Below are positions 54,715-63,865 of a DNA stretch of 64,000 nucleotides, in pieces (the stretch's first letter is position 1; each line of letters starts with the position of its first letter). The position numbers and the translations under genes are program-made. Origin of the DNA: an uncultured Nitrospirota bacterium (GTDB taxonomy: Bacteria; Nitrospirota; Nitrospiria; Nitrospirales; UBA8639); contig CAKZPV010000031.1 of assembly GCA_937139405.1 (NCBI GenBank), positions 1 through 64,000 on the forward strand, written 5' to 3'. The notes under the pieces were generated by a model. It was not told the origin of the DNA and ran no database searches. It was given only the letters and a program-made list of their open reading frames with translations.

Positions 54715-55323
54715 TCAAAAGGTATACCTGACTCCAACAAGGAAGTTCAGGGAAGATCCATCAAAATTTCCATTTGAATTGCCCACTTCGATATCACCCC
54801 TGTTACGCTTCCAGGCAATTTCTCCATTGAGCATTAAATTCTTCGTTACCATCTCCAAGGGATAATTGACTCCTCCGGCAAGGCGCCACGCGAATGTATT
54901 ATCGATATCAAAATCTGTGACACCCGAATCCTCATCAAAGGTATTGATGTTGACTCCAATAGCCGTGGAAAGATAGGGAAAAACGGATTTATAGGAACCC
55001 AAATGCCATAGGGCCATAGGCATGAGCGAGATGGTATTTAAGCTTCCTAAATCATTGCTATTCTCGTTTTCGAAGGACCGATGCTCCCATTCAAAAAGAA
55101 ACCCTGCTGACAGCACTGAGCTGAGTCCATATGATATTTGGGCGTTTATCAATGGTCCGACGTCACCATCCGTTCCCTCAACAGCTTCTTGGGTTAATAT
55201 GCTCAGACCCGTATTAAATCCTGCGGTCCACTTTCCTTCTTCCGCTTGAGCCACTTCAAGTCCACTCAGGCTGGTCGTAAGCACACACACCATTAAAAAA
55301 TGATTGACACAACTCCGCCGCAT
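54715..55323 (-). CDS. small outer-membrane beta-barrel protein
   Basis: A 202-residue protein with a signal peptide ending VAQAEEG and about eight amphipathic strands (WTAGFNTGLSILT, QISYGLSSVLSAGFLFEWEH, AWRLAGGVNYPLE), ending LVGVRYTF with terminal Phe. This is the OmpW/OmpA-type eight-strand layout. No catalytic residue pattern is visible. Function is unknown. Confidence 0.8.
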   Translation of the reverse strand: MRRSCVNHFLMVCVLTTSLSGLEVAQAEEGKWTAGFNTGLSILTQEAVEGTDGDVGPLINAQISYGLSSVLSAGFLFEWEHRSFENENSNDLGSLNTISLMPMALWHLGSYKSVFPYLSTAIGVNINTFDEDSGVTDFDIDNTFAWRLAGGVNYPLEMVTKNLMLNGEIAWKRNRGDIEVGNSNGNFDGSSLNFLVGVRYTF

Positions 55324-55585
55324 AAAAAACCTCCCTACTTATTAATAGTATTATAAAATTTGGGGGCCTCAGCACACCACAGATAGTAACGCATGCAGTG
55401 AGTCTCATATTTACATTGATCGATTATAACTCTGGTATTGGGCACAAATAAACGCTGTTTACTTTTTTTCATCAGCGATTTTTTAGTTAGGTTTTGGGAA
55501 ACGCTGACAATACTTAAGCGGGGGATCTTTTCTCGTCGGATGAACTGACCAATCGAATTCTTTGGCGAGATGGGTGCTGGCTGTA

Positions 55586-56707
55586 TCACAGGGCTGAAGC
55601 AGGGATCAACGGTAGTCGACTCCACGATTCACCAGCATCTGCAGTCCGATAAAGCCCGCCCCCGTTAGTACCCACATACAGCACTTGAGTGTTACTGGGG
55701 CTAATCTGCAAGCTACGAATGCTCGTGGCATCTAGTCCATTTACTTTCGAGTACCATGTGACACCGGAATCTTCACTTTTTTGCACTCGATCACTCGTAG
55801 CCAGATACAATGTGGAAGGTTGAGAAGGGTCCAATTGAATCGCACTGACATAGGAATCTTGAATACTCCCCTCAATCTTTTCCCAATGCTCACCTTGATC
55901 TTTGGATTTATAGAGACCCTTTGTGGTGCCAGCATACACAACATCACTATTTGTGGGGTCAACAGCTAATCCATTCACTCCCAACGCCATGGATGCCATC
56001 TTGGCATCGGCAGCAACCATCCCACTAGACTTCTTCTCCCAACTCTCTGTGCCATTGATGGTGCGATACACACCACCCGTCGTCCCCGCATACAACACAT
56101 TTGGGCGTTGAGGATCCATCGCTAACGACACGACAAAATTCACTTCATTCATCCCAACCATCCGCTCTACCCAATTCCGACCCCCATCCAAACTGCGAAA
56201 CACTCCAACTGTGGTCGCAGCATAGACCATTTCCGTTCCCCTGGGATTAAACACGACTTGATTAACAATGGCCGAAATCGTTCCCTTCTGAATACCCGCA
56301 TTAAATTGATACCAGTTTCTCCCACCATCTGGGCTTTTGTACGTCCCGTCCCCCATCGTTCCAGCAAAGACTGTGGCTGATAACTTGGGATCAATGGCCA
56401 AACTAATCACTCGAGTGCGTGCCAATTCCCCAGCAAATCGCGTCCACGTCTCTCCCGTATCGCTCGATTTATAGACAGCTTCATCTGTCGCCACATAGAT
56501 GATGTTAGATTTCGTCGGATGAAGAGCGATCGACACAATGGTATCACTACGCTGTCCGCAAGCTGCGAACTGCAACACAATGGCTGTAATCAAACAGATA
56601 CAAGTGGAAAATGGGAAGTGAAAAGTTCTGAATAAGGAAGGAGGAGTCTGGACAAAGGAGAAAAAGCGAGGAGAACTATCAAGCACTTCTTTTTTCCTCC
56701 ATCTCAC
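55586..56707 (-). CDS. lipoprotein with BNR/sortilin-type beta-propeller
   Basis: A 373-residue exported protein. The Cys of QFAACGQ near residue 50 suggests a lipoprotein; the true start may be downstream of the annotated one because the signal helix begins about residue 33. The rest is six to seven repeats containing S-x-D-x-G-x-T/N-W (SSDTGETW, SPDGGRNW, SLDGGRNW, SKDQGEHW, SEDSGVTW, TADAGESW) and DP-x3-V-YAGT. This is the Asp-box propeller of the sialidase/YCF48/Vps10 group. Only a binding or scaffold role can be inferred. It overlaps the CrtC-like gene by 4 bases. Confidence 0.85.
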   Translation of the reverse strand: MRWRKKEVLDSSPRFFSFVQTPPSLFRTFHFPFSTCICLITAIVLQFAACGQRSDTIVSIALHPTKSNIIYVATDEAVYKSSDTGETWTRFAGELARTRVISLAIDPKLSATVFAGTMGDGTYKSPDGGRNWYQFNAGIQKGTISAIVNQVVFNPRGTEMVYAATTVGVFRSLDGGRNWVERMVGMNEVNFVVSLAMDPQRPNVLYAGTTGGVYRTINGTESWEKKSSGMVAADAKMASMALGVNGLAVDPTNSDVVYAGTTKGLYKSKDQGEHWEKIEGSIQDSYVSAIQLDPSQPSTLYLATSDRVQKSEDSGVTWYSKVNGLDATSIRSLQISPSNTQVLYVGTNGGGLYRTADAGESWSRLPLIPASAL

Positions 56708-57840
56708 TTTTTACTTTTTCCTCCTCCGGCATAGGGTTCAGCATAGCCCGTTAATTCCACATAGCCTTGCCCTTTGATATCCTGCCCCTTCCATTGTCCT
56801 GCCACCTCAACAGCGCCTTCCCAATAAGTCACCCCTGTACTTCGTGTCGTGACCAGTTCTTGGTTGGACATGCGTGGGGACAGCGTTAGCGCTATCTGTT
56901 TATCGGGAATCGAAAAGGTCCATTGATGAGGATATCGAGCTCCACTCACAGGGCTGGACCAATATTTATTGACGGAGATCAGCAGATCGTTCAAAGCCAA
57001 GGCCTTTGACGATCCATCAGGTAAGACAAATGTCCCGCTCGACGCAGGATCAAACGTTCCATCAGCTCGACGCAGTCCATACGCCATGATTTCATGCTCA
57101 TTGTCCAGTTGGAGACTGAACCAATCCCAACCGACCAAATTCTTAGCTAATTCTCCTGAACCAAATTCATGATCCATCCAACTCTCACCTTGAACGGTCA
57201 TCATCTCGTCACCCACTCCCACCGACCCTGTGGTGTGAAGACGTGTGAGAGAATAGTAATGAGAGGTCTGACCAGGTTGCGACCCCTTGAAACTCACACC
57301 GTCAACTCCATGCATGACTGGAGGCTTTTGTGATTCAACAATGAGATCAATGGAAAATTCCTCAACTTTGGCTTGGAGATGAAATTGTCGATGAGCAGGA
57401 CTCACAGCCTTAACACTCCACTGGTCGATCCAGACATCTAAGACATCGGCCCGGGCTCCAGCTTTGTGGATGCCAGCCCGACTCATTTTCTCGGCAACCC
57501 GAAATTGATCGGCAGATTCATCAGTCAAGGCGAAATGCGCCAAATACACATGCCGCAGCGACCATTCAGACGGGTTAGCCCAAACATGTGGTGAGTCAAT
57601 TCCACGACGAAAAAAAGTTAATTCATAGCCAAAACGACGTCCGTTGGCCTCCTGCAAATGCCCTGTAAAATACCACCATTCAGTCTGAAACTGGTCATGG
57701 CTCCCATGGTCACGGGGAAAATCATACGTATAACCGGGCTTTGCAGGAGAAAACTGGCGACTAATAAGAGGGGATTCAGCCGCAAAGATTTCCGAACAAC
57801 CCAAACAATACATCATCACAACAAGCATGGTTGTTTTCAT
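56704..57840 (-). CDS. exported CrtC/AttH-like lipocalin-type protein
   Basis: A 378-residue protein starting at 57840, directly before a signal peptide (LVVMMYCLGCSEIFAAE). It shows the duplicated lipocalin-like fold of carotenoid 1,2-hydratase relatives: HDQFQTEWWYFTGHLQ, RFGYELTFFRRGI, GESWMDHEFGSGEL, GWDWFSLQLDNEHEIMAYGLRR. AttH-type members of this family are exported and act beside lipid or ABC systems rather than in carotenoid synthesis. No carotenoid genes are present. A longer frame begins at 57876. It overlaps the BNR lipoprotein by 4 bases and diverges from the LON-N/ABC operon. Confidence 0.85.
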   Translation of the reverse strand: MKTTMLVVMMYCLGCSEIFAAESPLISRQFSPAKPGYTYDFPRDHGSHDQFQTEWWYFTGHLQEANGRRFGYELTFFRRGIDSPHVWANPSEWSLRHVYLAHFALTDESADQFRVAEKMSRAGIHKAGARADVLDVWIDQWSVKAVSPAHRQFHLQAKVEEFSIDLIVESQKPPVMHGVDGVSFKGSQPGQTSHYYSLTRLHTTGSVGVGDEMMTVQGESWMDHEFGSGELAKNLVGWDWFSLQLDNEHEIMAYGLRRADGTFDPASSGTFVLPDGSSKALALNDLLISVNKYWSSPVSGARYPHQWTFSIPDKQIALTLSPRMSNQELVTTRSTGVTYWEGAVEVAGQWKGQDIKGQGYVELTGYAEPYAGGGKSKK

Positions 57841-57971
57841 TCTGTCGTTTATACCACGATGTCGTAAAGCGTACAAATCCCTTGTCCCACAAGCATTTTC
57901 TCATTTTGTCAATCATTCTGCTGGAAGTTCGCTACGTTGACTTTCAAGAAAATGCTCGGCTATCGTACCGC

Positions 57972-58628
57972 ATGTCTTTGCATTTTTCTTCAGAAGAGTC
58001 CGAGACGTTTTCCGTACCGGATATCGTGCCGATTTTTCCGCTTCCGACAGTCGTTTTTTTCCCAAAAACCTATTTGCCACTTCACATCTTTGAACCCAGG
58101 TACCGGGAAATGATTCAAGATGCTGCAACGCACGAACAGTGCATTGGTATGGCATTATTGAAAGATGGATGGGAAGACGAATACGAGCAGGCACCACCAA
58201 TTCATCCTATTGGGTGCGTTGGGCGGATTATTAGCTCTCATAAGCTCTCGGATGGTCGATATAACATTGTCTTACAAGGACTATATCGATGTAGCTATGA
58301 AGAACAGACGGTCATGACGAATTATCGACAAGCTCGTATCACTCCGCATATACCTGAAACTTCCCCGTCGTTGACATCAGACGTCCGGCGCCACCTCGAA
58401 CAGACCGCACAGGACTATCTTACGTCCAAGAAAGCGAACGAACTCTGTGACATCATAGGTTCCGCCAATCTCACGGATCCGATCCTCGTCCACAATCTGT
58501 CCGCGGGGCTTGATTTATCACCGCTCGAAAAGCAATTCTTGCTGGAGTCTGATGACCTCACGCAGCAAGCACGCCGACTGATTGATCTCATCCGCTTCAA
58601 ACTCGCCGATCTCCAAACGCAAGGCTAA
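57972..58628 (+). CDS. LON N-terminal-domain protein
   Basis: A 218-residue cytosolic protein starting at ATG 57972; the longer upstream frame overlaps the promoter of the CrtC-like gene. Residues 15-110 contain the LON substrate-binding PUA-like domain (IVPIFPLPTVVFFPKTYLPLHIFEPRYREMI, GCVGRI). A helical part follows. The AAA+ and protease domains of Lon are absent, as in the stand-alone family. Its role is unclear. It lies 5 bases before the ABC ATPase gene. Confidence 0.88.
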   Translation: MSLHFSSEESETFSVPDIVPIFPLPTVVFFPKTYLPLHIFEPRYREMIQDAATHEQCIGMALLKDGWEDEYEQAPPIHPIGCVGRIISSHKLSDGRYNIVLQGLYRCSYEEQTVMTNYRQARITPHIPETSPSLTSDVRRHLEQTAQDYLTSKKANELCDIIGSANLTDPILVHNLSAGLDLSPLEKQFLLESDDLTQQARRLIDLIRFKLADLQTQG

Positions 58629-58633
58629 CTCAC

Positions 58634-59614
58634 ATGTCCACTGCTGCTGCCATTGAAGTCTCGAACCTCGGCAAAGTCTATGGTACTGTCGAGGCCGTTA
58701 AAAATCTTTCGTTAAGCGTGCAGCACGGGGAAATCTTCGGACTCTTAGGACCAAACGGAGCAGGGAAAAGTACGACCCTCCGAATCCTGATTACCACGCT
58801 CAATCCCACAACGGGCACAGCTACCATCCTCGGACACGATGTCGTCAAAGAAGCCGATACCGTTCGACGACTCATCGGCTATGTGGCACAAGAACGTGCC
58901 ATTGATCGATTTCTGACAGGACGAGAACACCTGCTGCTCTTTGCCGAACTCTATCATCTACCCAAACAAGAGGCGCTAAGCCGCATCAGCTCTCTCTTGA
59001 AGCTTGTGAACCTGGAGGACGATGCCGATCGAGTCGCGAAAGGTTATTCAGGCGGCATGAAGCGAAAACTAGATATTGCCTGCGGATTGCTCCCGCATCC
59101 CAAAATACTCTTTCTTGATGAACCCACTCTGGGGTTAGATGTCCAAAGCCGCCTCAATATTTGGGAGCACATTCGGCAATTAAAACAGCAGGGGATCACC
59201 ATTGTCATCACCACGAATTATTTAGATGAAGCCGACCAACTTTGTGATCGGATTGCGATCATTGATCGCGGAGAAGTTCGTGCAATCGGTGCCCCCAAAG
59301 ATCTCAAAGCCAGTCTGGGGGGAGATGGGGTATGGCTGACCTTAAGCGATGCAACTCCCGAAGCTCTTGCTCAACTGACCACGGCCCTTCAGGGCTTACC
59401 CTTCGTTCGAGCTATCCGTCCTAGAGAACAAGGTCTAGATATTCGTGTGGATGGACCAGAAAAAGCCCTCCCGGCCATCATGGAGACAACCAACACTGTC
59501 CCTGGTTGTCGATTAGATGGCATTGAATATCATCGACCCCGCTTAGACGACGTGTTTGTAGCCCACACCGGACGATCTCTCAAAGACGAACCCCCTGCCC
59601 CCGCCGCGGACTAA
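58634..59614 (+). CDS. ABC transporter ATPase, DrrA type
   Basis: A 326-residue ATPase with Walker A GPNGAGKST (39-47), Q-loop region GYVAQE, signature SGGMKRK (about 139-145), Walker B ILFLDEP and an extra C-terminal domain of about 100 residues. The switch position reads TTNYLDEA (Asn195) where most ABC ATPases have His. The DrrA group often has Gln there, so this is within its range. It pairs with the ABC-2 permease that follows by 38 bases and likely exports a hydrophobic or drug-like compound. Confidence 0.93.
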   Translation: MSTAAAIEVSNLGKVYGTVEAVKNLSLSVQHGEIFGLLGPNGAGKSTTLRILITTLNPTTGTATILGHDVVKEADTVRRLIGYVAQERAIDRFLTGREHLLLFAELYHLPKQEALSRISSLLKLVNLEDDADRVAKGYSGGMKRKLDIACGLLPHPKILFLDEPTLGLDVQSRLNIWEHIRQLKQQGITIVITTNYLDEADQLCDRIAIIDRGEVRAIGAPKDLKASLGGDGVWLTLSDATPEALAQLTTALQGLPFVRAIRPREQGLDIRVDGPEKALPAIMETTNTVPGCRLDGIEYHRPRLDDVFVAHTGRSLKDEPPAPAAD

Positions 59615-59652
59615 TCCTCTCGATCATTTTATCTCTTAGGAACAATTCAGCC

Positions 59653-60432
59653 ATGAATGAACAAATACAAGAAGTACTGGCCCTGACCAACCGATGGGTC
59701 AAGCGGCTAAGTCGAGAAAAATTTAGTATGCTCTTTACCCTTGCTCAGCCTATGATTTTTTGGCTCATCTTCTTTGGCAACTTATTCCAACGAGCAGCGG
59801 ATATCCAAGTACTGCAAGCCCCAAACTACATGAGCTTTCTCGCTGCCGGGGTCGTGGTGATGACCGTGCTCAACAATGGATTAGCCGGAGGAATCGACTT
59901 GCTATTCGATAAAGAAAATGGATTTCTCGAACGCCTCATGTCCACTCCCATTCGTCGCTCTTCAGTGATTCTCAGCCGTTTCCTCTTTGTCATGGCCATT
60001 ACTGGAATGCAAATTCTTGTCATTTTAGCCGTAGCATTTCTCTTTGGAGTCATTCCAGAAACCGGCATTTTGGGTATAACCGTCATCCTCCTCATCGGCA
60101 TGCTATTTGGAGTCGGATTAACAGCCATTTCTATGGCCATGGCCTTTACCGTCAAGAGTCATGGAGATTTCTTCTCTGTGCTCGGCTTTCTTTCACTGCC
60201 CATGATTTTTCTCAGCTCCGCGCTTGTGCCGTTGGCGGCCATGCCAGGCTGGATGCAAGCCATGGCCTTTTTTAATCCCATGACTTGGGTCATTGATGCC
60301 GTACGCCCACTCATTATCTCGGGTTGGAGTCAAGCACTTCCACAGGTTGGCATGGCGCTCGTGGTCCTCGTCGCCTTTGACGCCTTGTGCCTCTACGGTG
60401 GAGCCAAAGCTTTCAAACGGTCCGTTGGTTAA
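59653..60432 (+). CDS. ABC-2 type permease
   Basis: A 259-residue inner-membrane protein with six predicted helices and the ABC-2 pattern: GVVVMTVLNNGLAGGIDLLFDKENGFLERLMSTPIRRSSVILSR, FLSLPMIFLSSALVPLAAMPGWMQAMAFFNPMTWVIDAVRPL. It is the partner of the ATPase just upstream. The substrate is unknown. Confidence 0.93.
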   Translation: MNEQIQEVLALTNRWVKRLSREKFSMLFTLAQPMIFWLIFFGNLFQRAADIQVLQAPNYMSFLAAGVVVMTVLNNGLAGGIDLLFDKENGFLERLMSTPIRRSSVILSRFLFVMAITGMQILVILAVAFLFGVIPETGILGITVILLIGMLFGVGLTAISMAMAFTVKSHGDFFSVLGFLSLPMIFLSSALVPLAAMPGWMQAMAFFNPMTWVIDAVRPLIISGWSQALPQVGMALVVLVAFDALCLYGGAKAFKRSVG

Positions 60433-60475
60433 ACTGACATTTACTTGAAAAATTCCTAGAAAAGGCTGGGACGCA

Positions 60476-61375
60476 GTGCCTAAAGACAAGCCCGTGCCAT
60501 CCGATACCACCATTGTGAGTCTTCCTCCAGATACCACCATCCACGCACTTCTTCGTTTACTCTCTGACCCAAACGAACAGGTCGCTCGCACCATCCAAGA
60601 CCAATTGGCACGCCTTGGATCAAATGTCCTCCCCTTTCTTGAAAAAGCGGGGAACGACGATGCGGCGTTGCAACCGCGAGTGGCATTCATCAAAGAGGAA
60701 ATTCGCTTTGGACAATTACAAGATGAGTTTCAACAATTTGTTTCCAAAAGCGCCCGGCAAGGAGATTGGGAATACGGTGCCCTTTTAATCGGGAAGTTAG
60801 CCTATCCAGATCTTTCCATTCCACATTACATCGAATGCCTTGATCAGCTAGCCGAGGAATTTCGCACCAAGTGGCATTCCCCGGAATCCCCATCAGGAAA
60901 AGCAGCACGTTTACTCAGCAACTTCCTGTTTAAAGATAAAGGGTATTCAGGGAACCGCGAGGAGTATTACGAGCCGGATAACAGCTATTTGAATCGCGTT
61001 ATTGACACCCGCCAAGGCATTCCAATTAGCTTATCAGCTCTCTATGTCTTTGTGGGAACACGACTGGGACTTCCACTTGTCGGAGTAGGGATGCCAGGAC
61101 ATTTCCTCGTCAAGATTGAAGATGAAACGCCAGCTCAATTCGTCGATTGTTTCAATGGTGGAACGTTCCTGCGAGAGAAAGACTGCGAACAATTTATCAC
61201 GGCTTCTGGCTTGGACTATGACCCAAGATTTCTGGAAAAGACCTCAACGCCAACGATGTTAGCGCGCATGCTCAGAAATCTGTTGAGTATTTATGAACAG
61301 GAGCCTGATGAACAGATGGCCCGCCGGGTTCGATCATTCCTCGAGTTGCTAGAAAACGAACAGCCTGACCCTTGA
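60476..61375 (+). CDS. SirB1/transglutaminase-like family protein
   Basis: A 299-residue protein starting at GTG 60476. Residues 15-80 resemble a short HEAT-like helix pair (LRLLSDPNEQVARTIQDQLARLG). The main domain (85-260) has the SirB1 pattern: YLNRVIDTRQGIPISLSALYVFVGTRLGLPLVGVGMPGHFLVKI and FVDCFNGGTFL. The Cys of bacterial transglutaminases is not at the usual place, and enzymatic activity of this family is unproven. It is the fourth gene of the LON-N/ABC operon. Confidence 0.88.
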   Translation: MPKDKPVPSDTTIVSLPPDTTIHALLRLLSDPNEQVARTIQDQLARLGSNVLPFLEKAGNDDAALQPRVAFIKEEIRFGQLQDEFQQFVSKSARQGDWEYGALLIGKLAYPDLSIPHYIECLDQLAEEFRTKWHSPESPSGKAARLLSNFLFKDKGYSGNREEYYEPDNSYLNRVIDTRQGIPISLSALYVFVGTRLGLPLVGVGMPGHFLVKIEDETPAQFVDCFNGGTFLREKDCEQFITASGLDYDPRFLEKTSTPTMLARMLRNLLSIYEQEPDEQMARRVRSFLELLENEQPDP

Positions 61376-61465
61376 ATGATCTCACTGACTAGCTTTCCGT
61401 TCAGAATCCTCTCTAAAAAAAACAAAACTCCTCAACAAAACCTGATTACTATTTTGTGTGTCAGT

Positions 61466-61942
61466 TCAAGGAACAATATTGACACCAATTTCCGCAATAA
61501 TGTTCCTTCCATAAGCAATTGTTATCAAAGCTATATCCAACTTCTTTTCTTTCAGAGAAGGGAAGGGCAACTTCTCCGGCCGAACAAAAGACACTTCCCC
61601 TGTTTGCTTAAGCAGAGTCGAGCCTGAATCTGTTGAATGGTAAAAAGTATAGAGAGTTTGTGTCACATCTCTTCGGCTTCCATCTTCATATTCCGCCTCA
61701 ACACGAAGCTGAACCGTCGTTCCGACCTTCGCATGAAAAATTTTTCCATGCGAGCGTCTCAGTATTTCATCAACGGATAGCGGTGGCTCAGTCCGCACAT
61801 GCAGGGTAATAGGCTTTGGGACATCCGCCGGTAACTCAGGCGGCCCAAAAGAGTATTTTTCATCTGCAAACACACTGGAGGAACTCATCAAGACCAAGAC
61901 ATTCACCATGGCCAGCAGAATTACTAATGAGTTTCTCAGCAC
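61466..61942 (-). CDS. secreted beta-sandwich protein, unknown
   Basis: A 158-residue protein with a signal peptide ending SVFADEK. The mature part contains AKVGTTVQLRVEAEYEDGSRRDVTQTLYTFYHSTDSG, resembling the Big2-like (bacterial Ig) pattern, and ends in an acidic/hydrophobic strand (IAEIGVNIVP). It may be a cell-surface module. No partner is evident. It converges on the SirB1-like gene. Confidence 0.65.
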   Translation of the reverse strand: MLRNSLVILLAMVNVLVLMSSSSVFADEKYSFGPPELPADVPKPITLHVRTEPPLSVDEILRRSHGKIFHAKVGTTVQLRVEAEYEDGSRRDVTQTLYTFYHSTDSGSTLLKQTGEVSFVRPEKLPFPSLKEKKLDIALITIAYGRNIIAEIGVNIVP

Positions 61943-62277
61943 AACTTTTTCATTCTCCTTTTAAAAGCTAGAAATAAATAGAGGGAGCAAACACGCTAGT
62001 CAGAGTCTCATCCACCTGATAATTTTGTTTTCGTGTATCGGTTCCAGCTTAACCTTACCACTTGAAAGAGCTGGGTTTCGGCCGGCAGCCTAGGTCCTTT
62101 TCTTTCGGGAAAAGGACCCAAAACCATTTCCGCCCAAATCGGCAAATTGAATCGTTCTGACGCAAGTAAGGGAGGCACGGCCCAACTCGCCAAGCTCAAA
62201 CATGGCCCGTTCCTTAATTTGAGCGTCAGCTCGGTGAGCCGACTTGCAGGCGATAAGTTATACGGTCACCTGCCAAT
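61943..62277. other. intergenic stretch with a hairpin at 62093-62118
   Basis: GGTCCTTTT (62093-62101) pairs with AAAAGGACC (62110-62118). Frames on both strands are short and have an unusual composition (AQIGKLNRSDASKGGTAQLAKLKHGP on plus), which may be a repeat-family element or remnant. No gene is supported. Confidence 0.4.
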
Positions 62278-63051
62278 TTAGACCACTTGAGGTTTTTCCC
62301 CAACTTTTAAGGTCAGAAGATCTTTTCCTTTCACAATCGGTCCTTTGAAGAACCGGCGGGCTTGGGCCACGACATTGGACTGGTCTGCTGTTTCGTAAAA
62401 ATGTGAAAGAACCAGTTTTTTAGCATTGGCCTGTTTGGCCACTTTCCCACATTCTTCGGCATGCATATGCGATCCACCTGGCGCATGAGATGAAAAGGAG
62501 CAATCTAAAATCGCGAGATCGACATCCTGACAGAGACTCACCAAATTCGGAGAGGTCATCGCATCTCCTGAAAAGGCCATCGACCGGCCTTGATACTCAA
62601 GACGATAGCCGAGACAAGTTTGTTGATCAGAGTGGGTCATTGGCAACGGCGAGACTTCAGTCTGGCCAATCGTAAACGACTGGTCTTTGACTTCCTTGAG
62701 CGTCACCCGAAACGGCGGATCAGACCAATTGGGGAACGTTCGGAACATGGTCCGAAAAAGTCGTTTGGTCCCTGGTGGACCATAAATGGTGAAATCAGGT
62801 CGAACATACGAAAAGGCAGAATGGCAAATGGCATCAAAGAAAAACGTCAGAAAATCTGAGAAGTGATCGGTATGATAATGGGTAAACAGTAGGTGTTGAA
62901 TACTATGGCGGTCCACCTCAGTTTTCAGTAAATTAGAGAGCGTTCGTGGACCAAAATCCAGTAGAATAGGCCGGTCCGTCTGGACAAGATAGCCAGCGGC
63001 TGCCCGAGTAGGATGAAGATTGGTCCCTGAACCTAAGATGGTTACTTGCAT
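62278..63051 (-). CDS. metallo-beta-lactamase-fold hydrolase, RNase Z-like subgroup
   Basis: A 257-residue cytosolic hydrolase. The metal site is complete: THYHTDH (58-63), a further His in PMTHSDQQT, the Asp of SGDA and His in LSHFY. It begins VTILGSGTNLHPTRAAAGYLV, the usual start of this subgroup. Family members hydrolyse varied substrates, from tRNA 3' ends to small molecules. The specific substrate is not clear. Confidence 0.9.
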   Translation of the reverse strand: MQVTILGSGTNLHPTRAAAGYLVQTDRPILLDFGPRTLSNLLKTEVDRHSIQHLLFTHYHTDHFSDFLTFFFDAICHSAFSYVRPDFTIYGPPGTKRLFRTMFRTFPNWSDPPFRVTLKEVKDQSFTIGQTEVSPLPMTHSDQQTCLGYRLEYQGRSMAFSGDAMTSPNLVSLCQDVDLAILDCSFSSHAPGGSHMHAEECGKVAKQANAKKLVLSHFYETADQSNVVAQARRFFKGPIVKGKDLLTLKVGEKPQVV

Positions 63052-63113
63052 AAGAACGATCGACTCACGTCATTCACAGACCAAATATGTTAGTTCATTG
63101 AGCGATTGATTAG

Positions 63114-63761
63114 ATGCCAACTCCGACACAAACACAACCGGAAACCAATCGGGCCATCAATCCGTTTGTTGGATTGCTTGGACTTGGCCTGATCGTAGCA
63201 GGTATTTGGGTCTGGCATCATCTCAACTTTGATACCCAAGATTATATCGTTGATGAAATTATTCCTATCATTGGTATCATTGGTATCCTGAGTATCGGAA
63301 TTTTTGTCTTTTGGCGGAAATGGCGTGCTCGCAAAGACCGCCTTCAGCTCCGTGACCGCCTCATCCAACGATTTCAAAAAGAACCGTCTCCACAAAAACA
63401 GCGAGAGCTGGCGTTTACTCTAGTTGAAGTCAATCAATTCGAGCCGAACGGATTGGAAGAAATCGCCGAGACTATGGCTAAACTCTTTATTTGGACGACG
63501 AACACAGCTTTAGGAGATAAGCAACATCGGGTTCGAGGAATGGCCGTCAGCTATTTAGGCATTCTCAAACACGCCGAATCGATTCCGTTACTCATTCGAT
63601 TCCTAGAAGATGATCATGCGCATGTCCGGGCTTGTGCGGCGTTGTCCTTAGGGCGAATGCGAGCCCAAGAAGCGAAAGAAAAATTGGAAGAAAAAATGAA
63701 AGAAGACTGGGATCAAACGGTCCGCAGTCGCTCACGGGAGGCACTCGAACGTCTTAAGTAA
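63114..63761 (+). CDS. membrane protein with C-terminal HEAT repeats
   Basis: A 215-residue protein with two membrane helices (FVGLLGLGLIVAGIWVW and IIPIIGIIGILSIGIFVFW). A basic linker leads to a helical domain with two HEAT-like repeats (RVRGMAVSYLGILKHAESIPLLIRFLEDD, HVRACAALSLGRMRAQEAKEKLEEKM). The HEAT part probably faces the cytosol and binds a partner. The gene starts 63 bases from the divergent MBL gene. Confidence 0.82.
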   Translation: MPTPTQTQPETNRAINPFVGLLGLGLIVAGIWVWHHLNFDTQDYIVDEIIPIIGIIGILSIGIFVFWRKWRARKDRLQLRDRLIQRFQKEPSPQKQRELAFTLVEVNQFEPNGLEEIAETMAKLFIWTTNTALGDKQHRVRGMAVSYLGILKHAESIPLLIRFLEDDHAHVRACAALSLGRMRAQEAKEKLEEKMKEDWDQTVRSRSREALERLK

Positions 63762-63785
63762 GGAGTGAATAGTCCAAAGCACGAA

Positions 63786-63825
63786 ACAAAATGAAAGAAA
63801 GCTCCTCTCTTCATTTTTGTTTTTT
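63786..63825 (+). terminator. rho-independent terminator
   Basis: ACAAAATGAA (63786-63795) pairs with TTCATTTTTGT (63810-63820) with one bulged base, followed by a run of T to 63825. It ends the HEAT-repeat gene. Confidence 0.75.
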
Positions 63826-63865
63826 CATACCTGATTCCCAACGACTTATTTTTTACTTGTGAGAA

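Noticed and set aside
58634-59614. Asn in place of the switch His of the ABC ATPase as a sign of inactivity
   Set aside because: DrrA-type ATPases often have a non-His residue there and all other motifs are intact.
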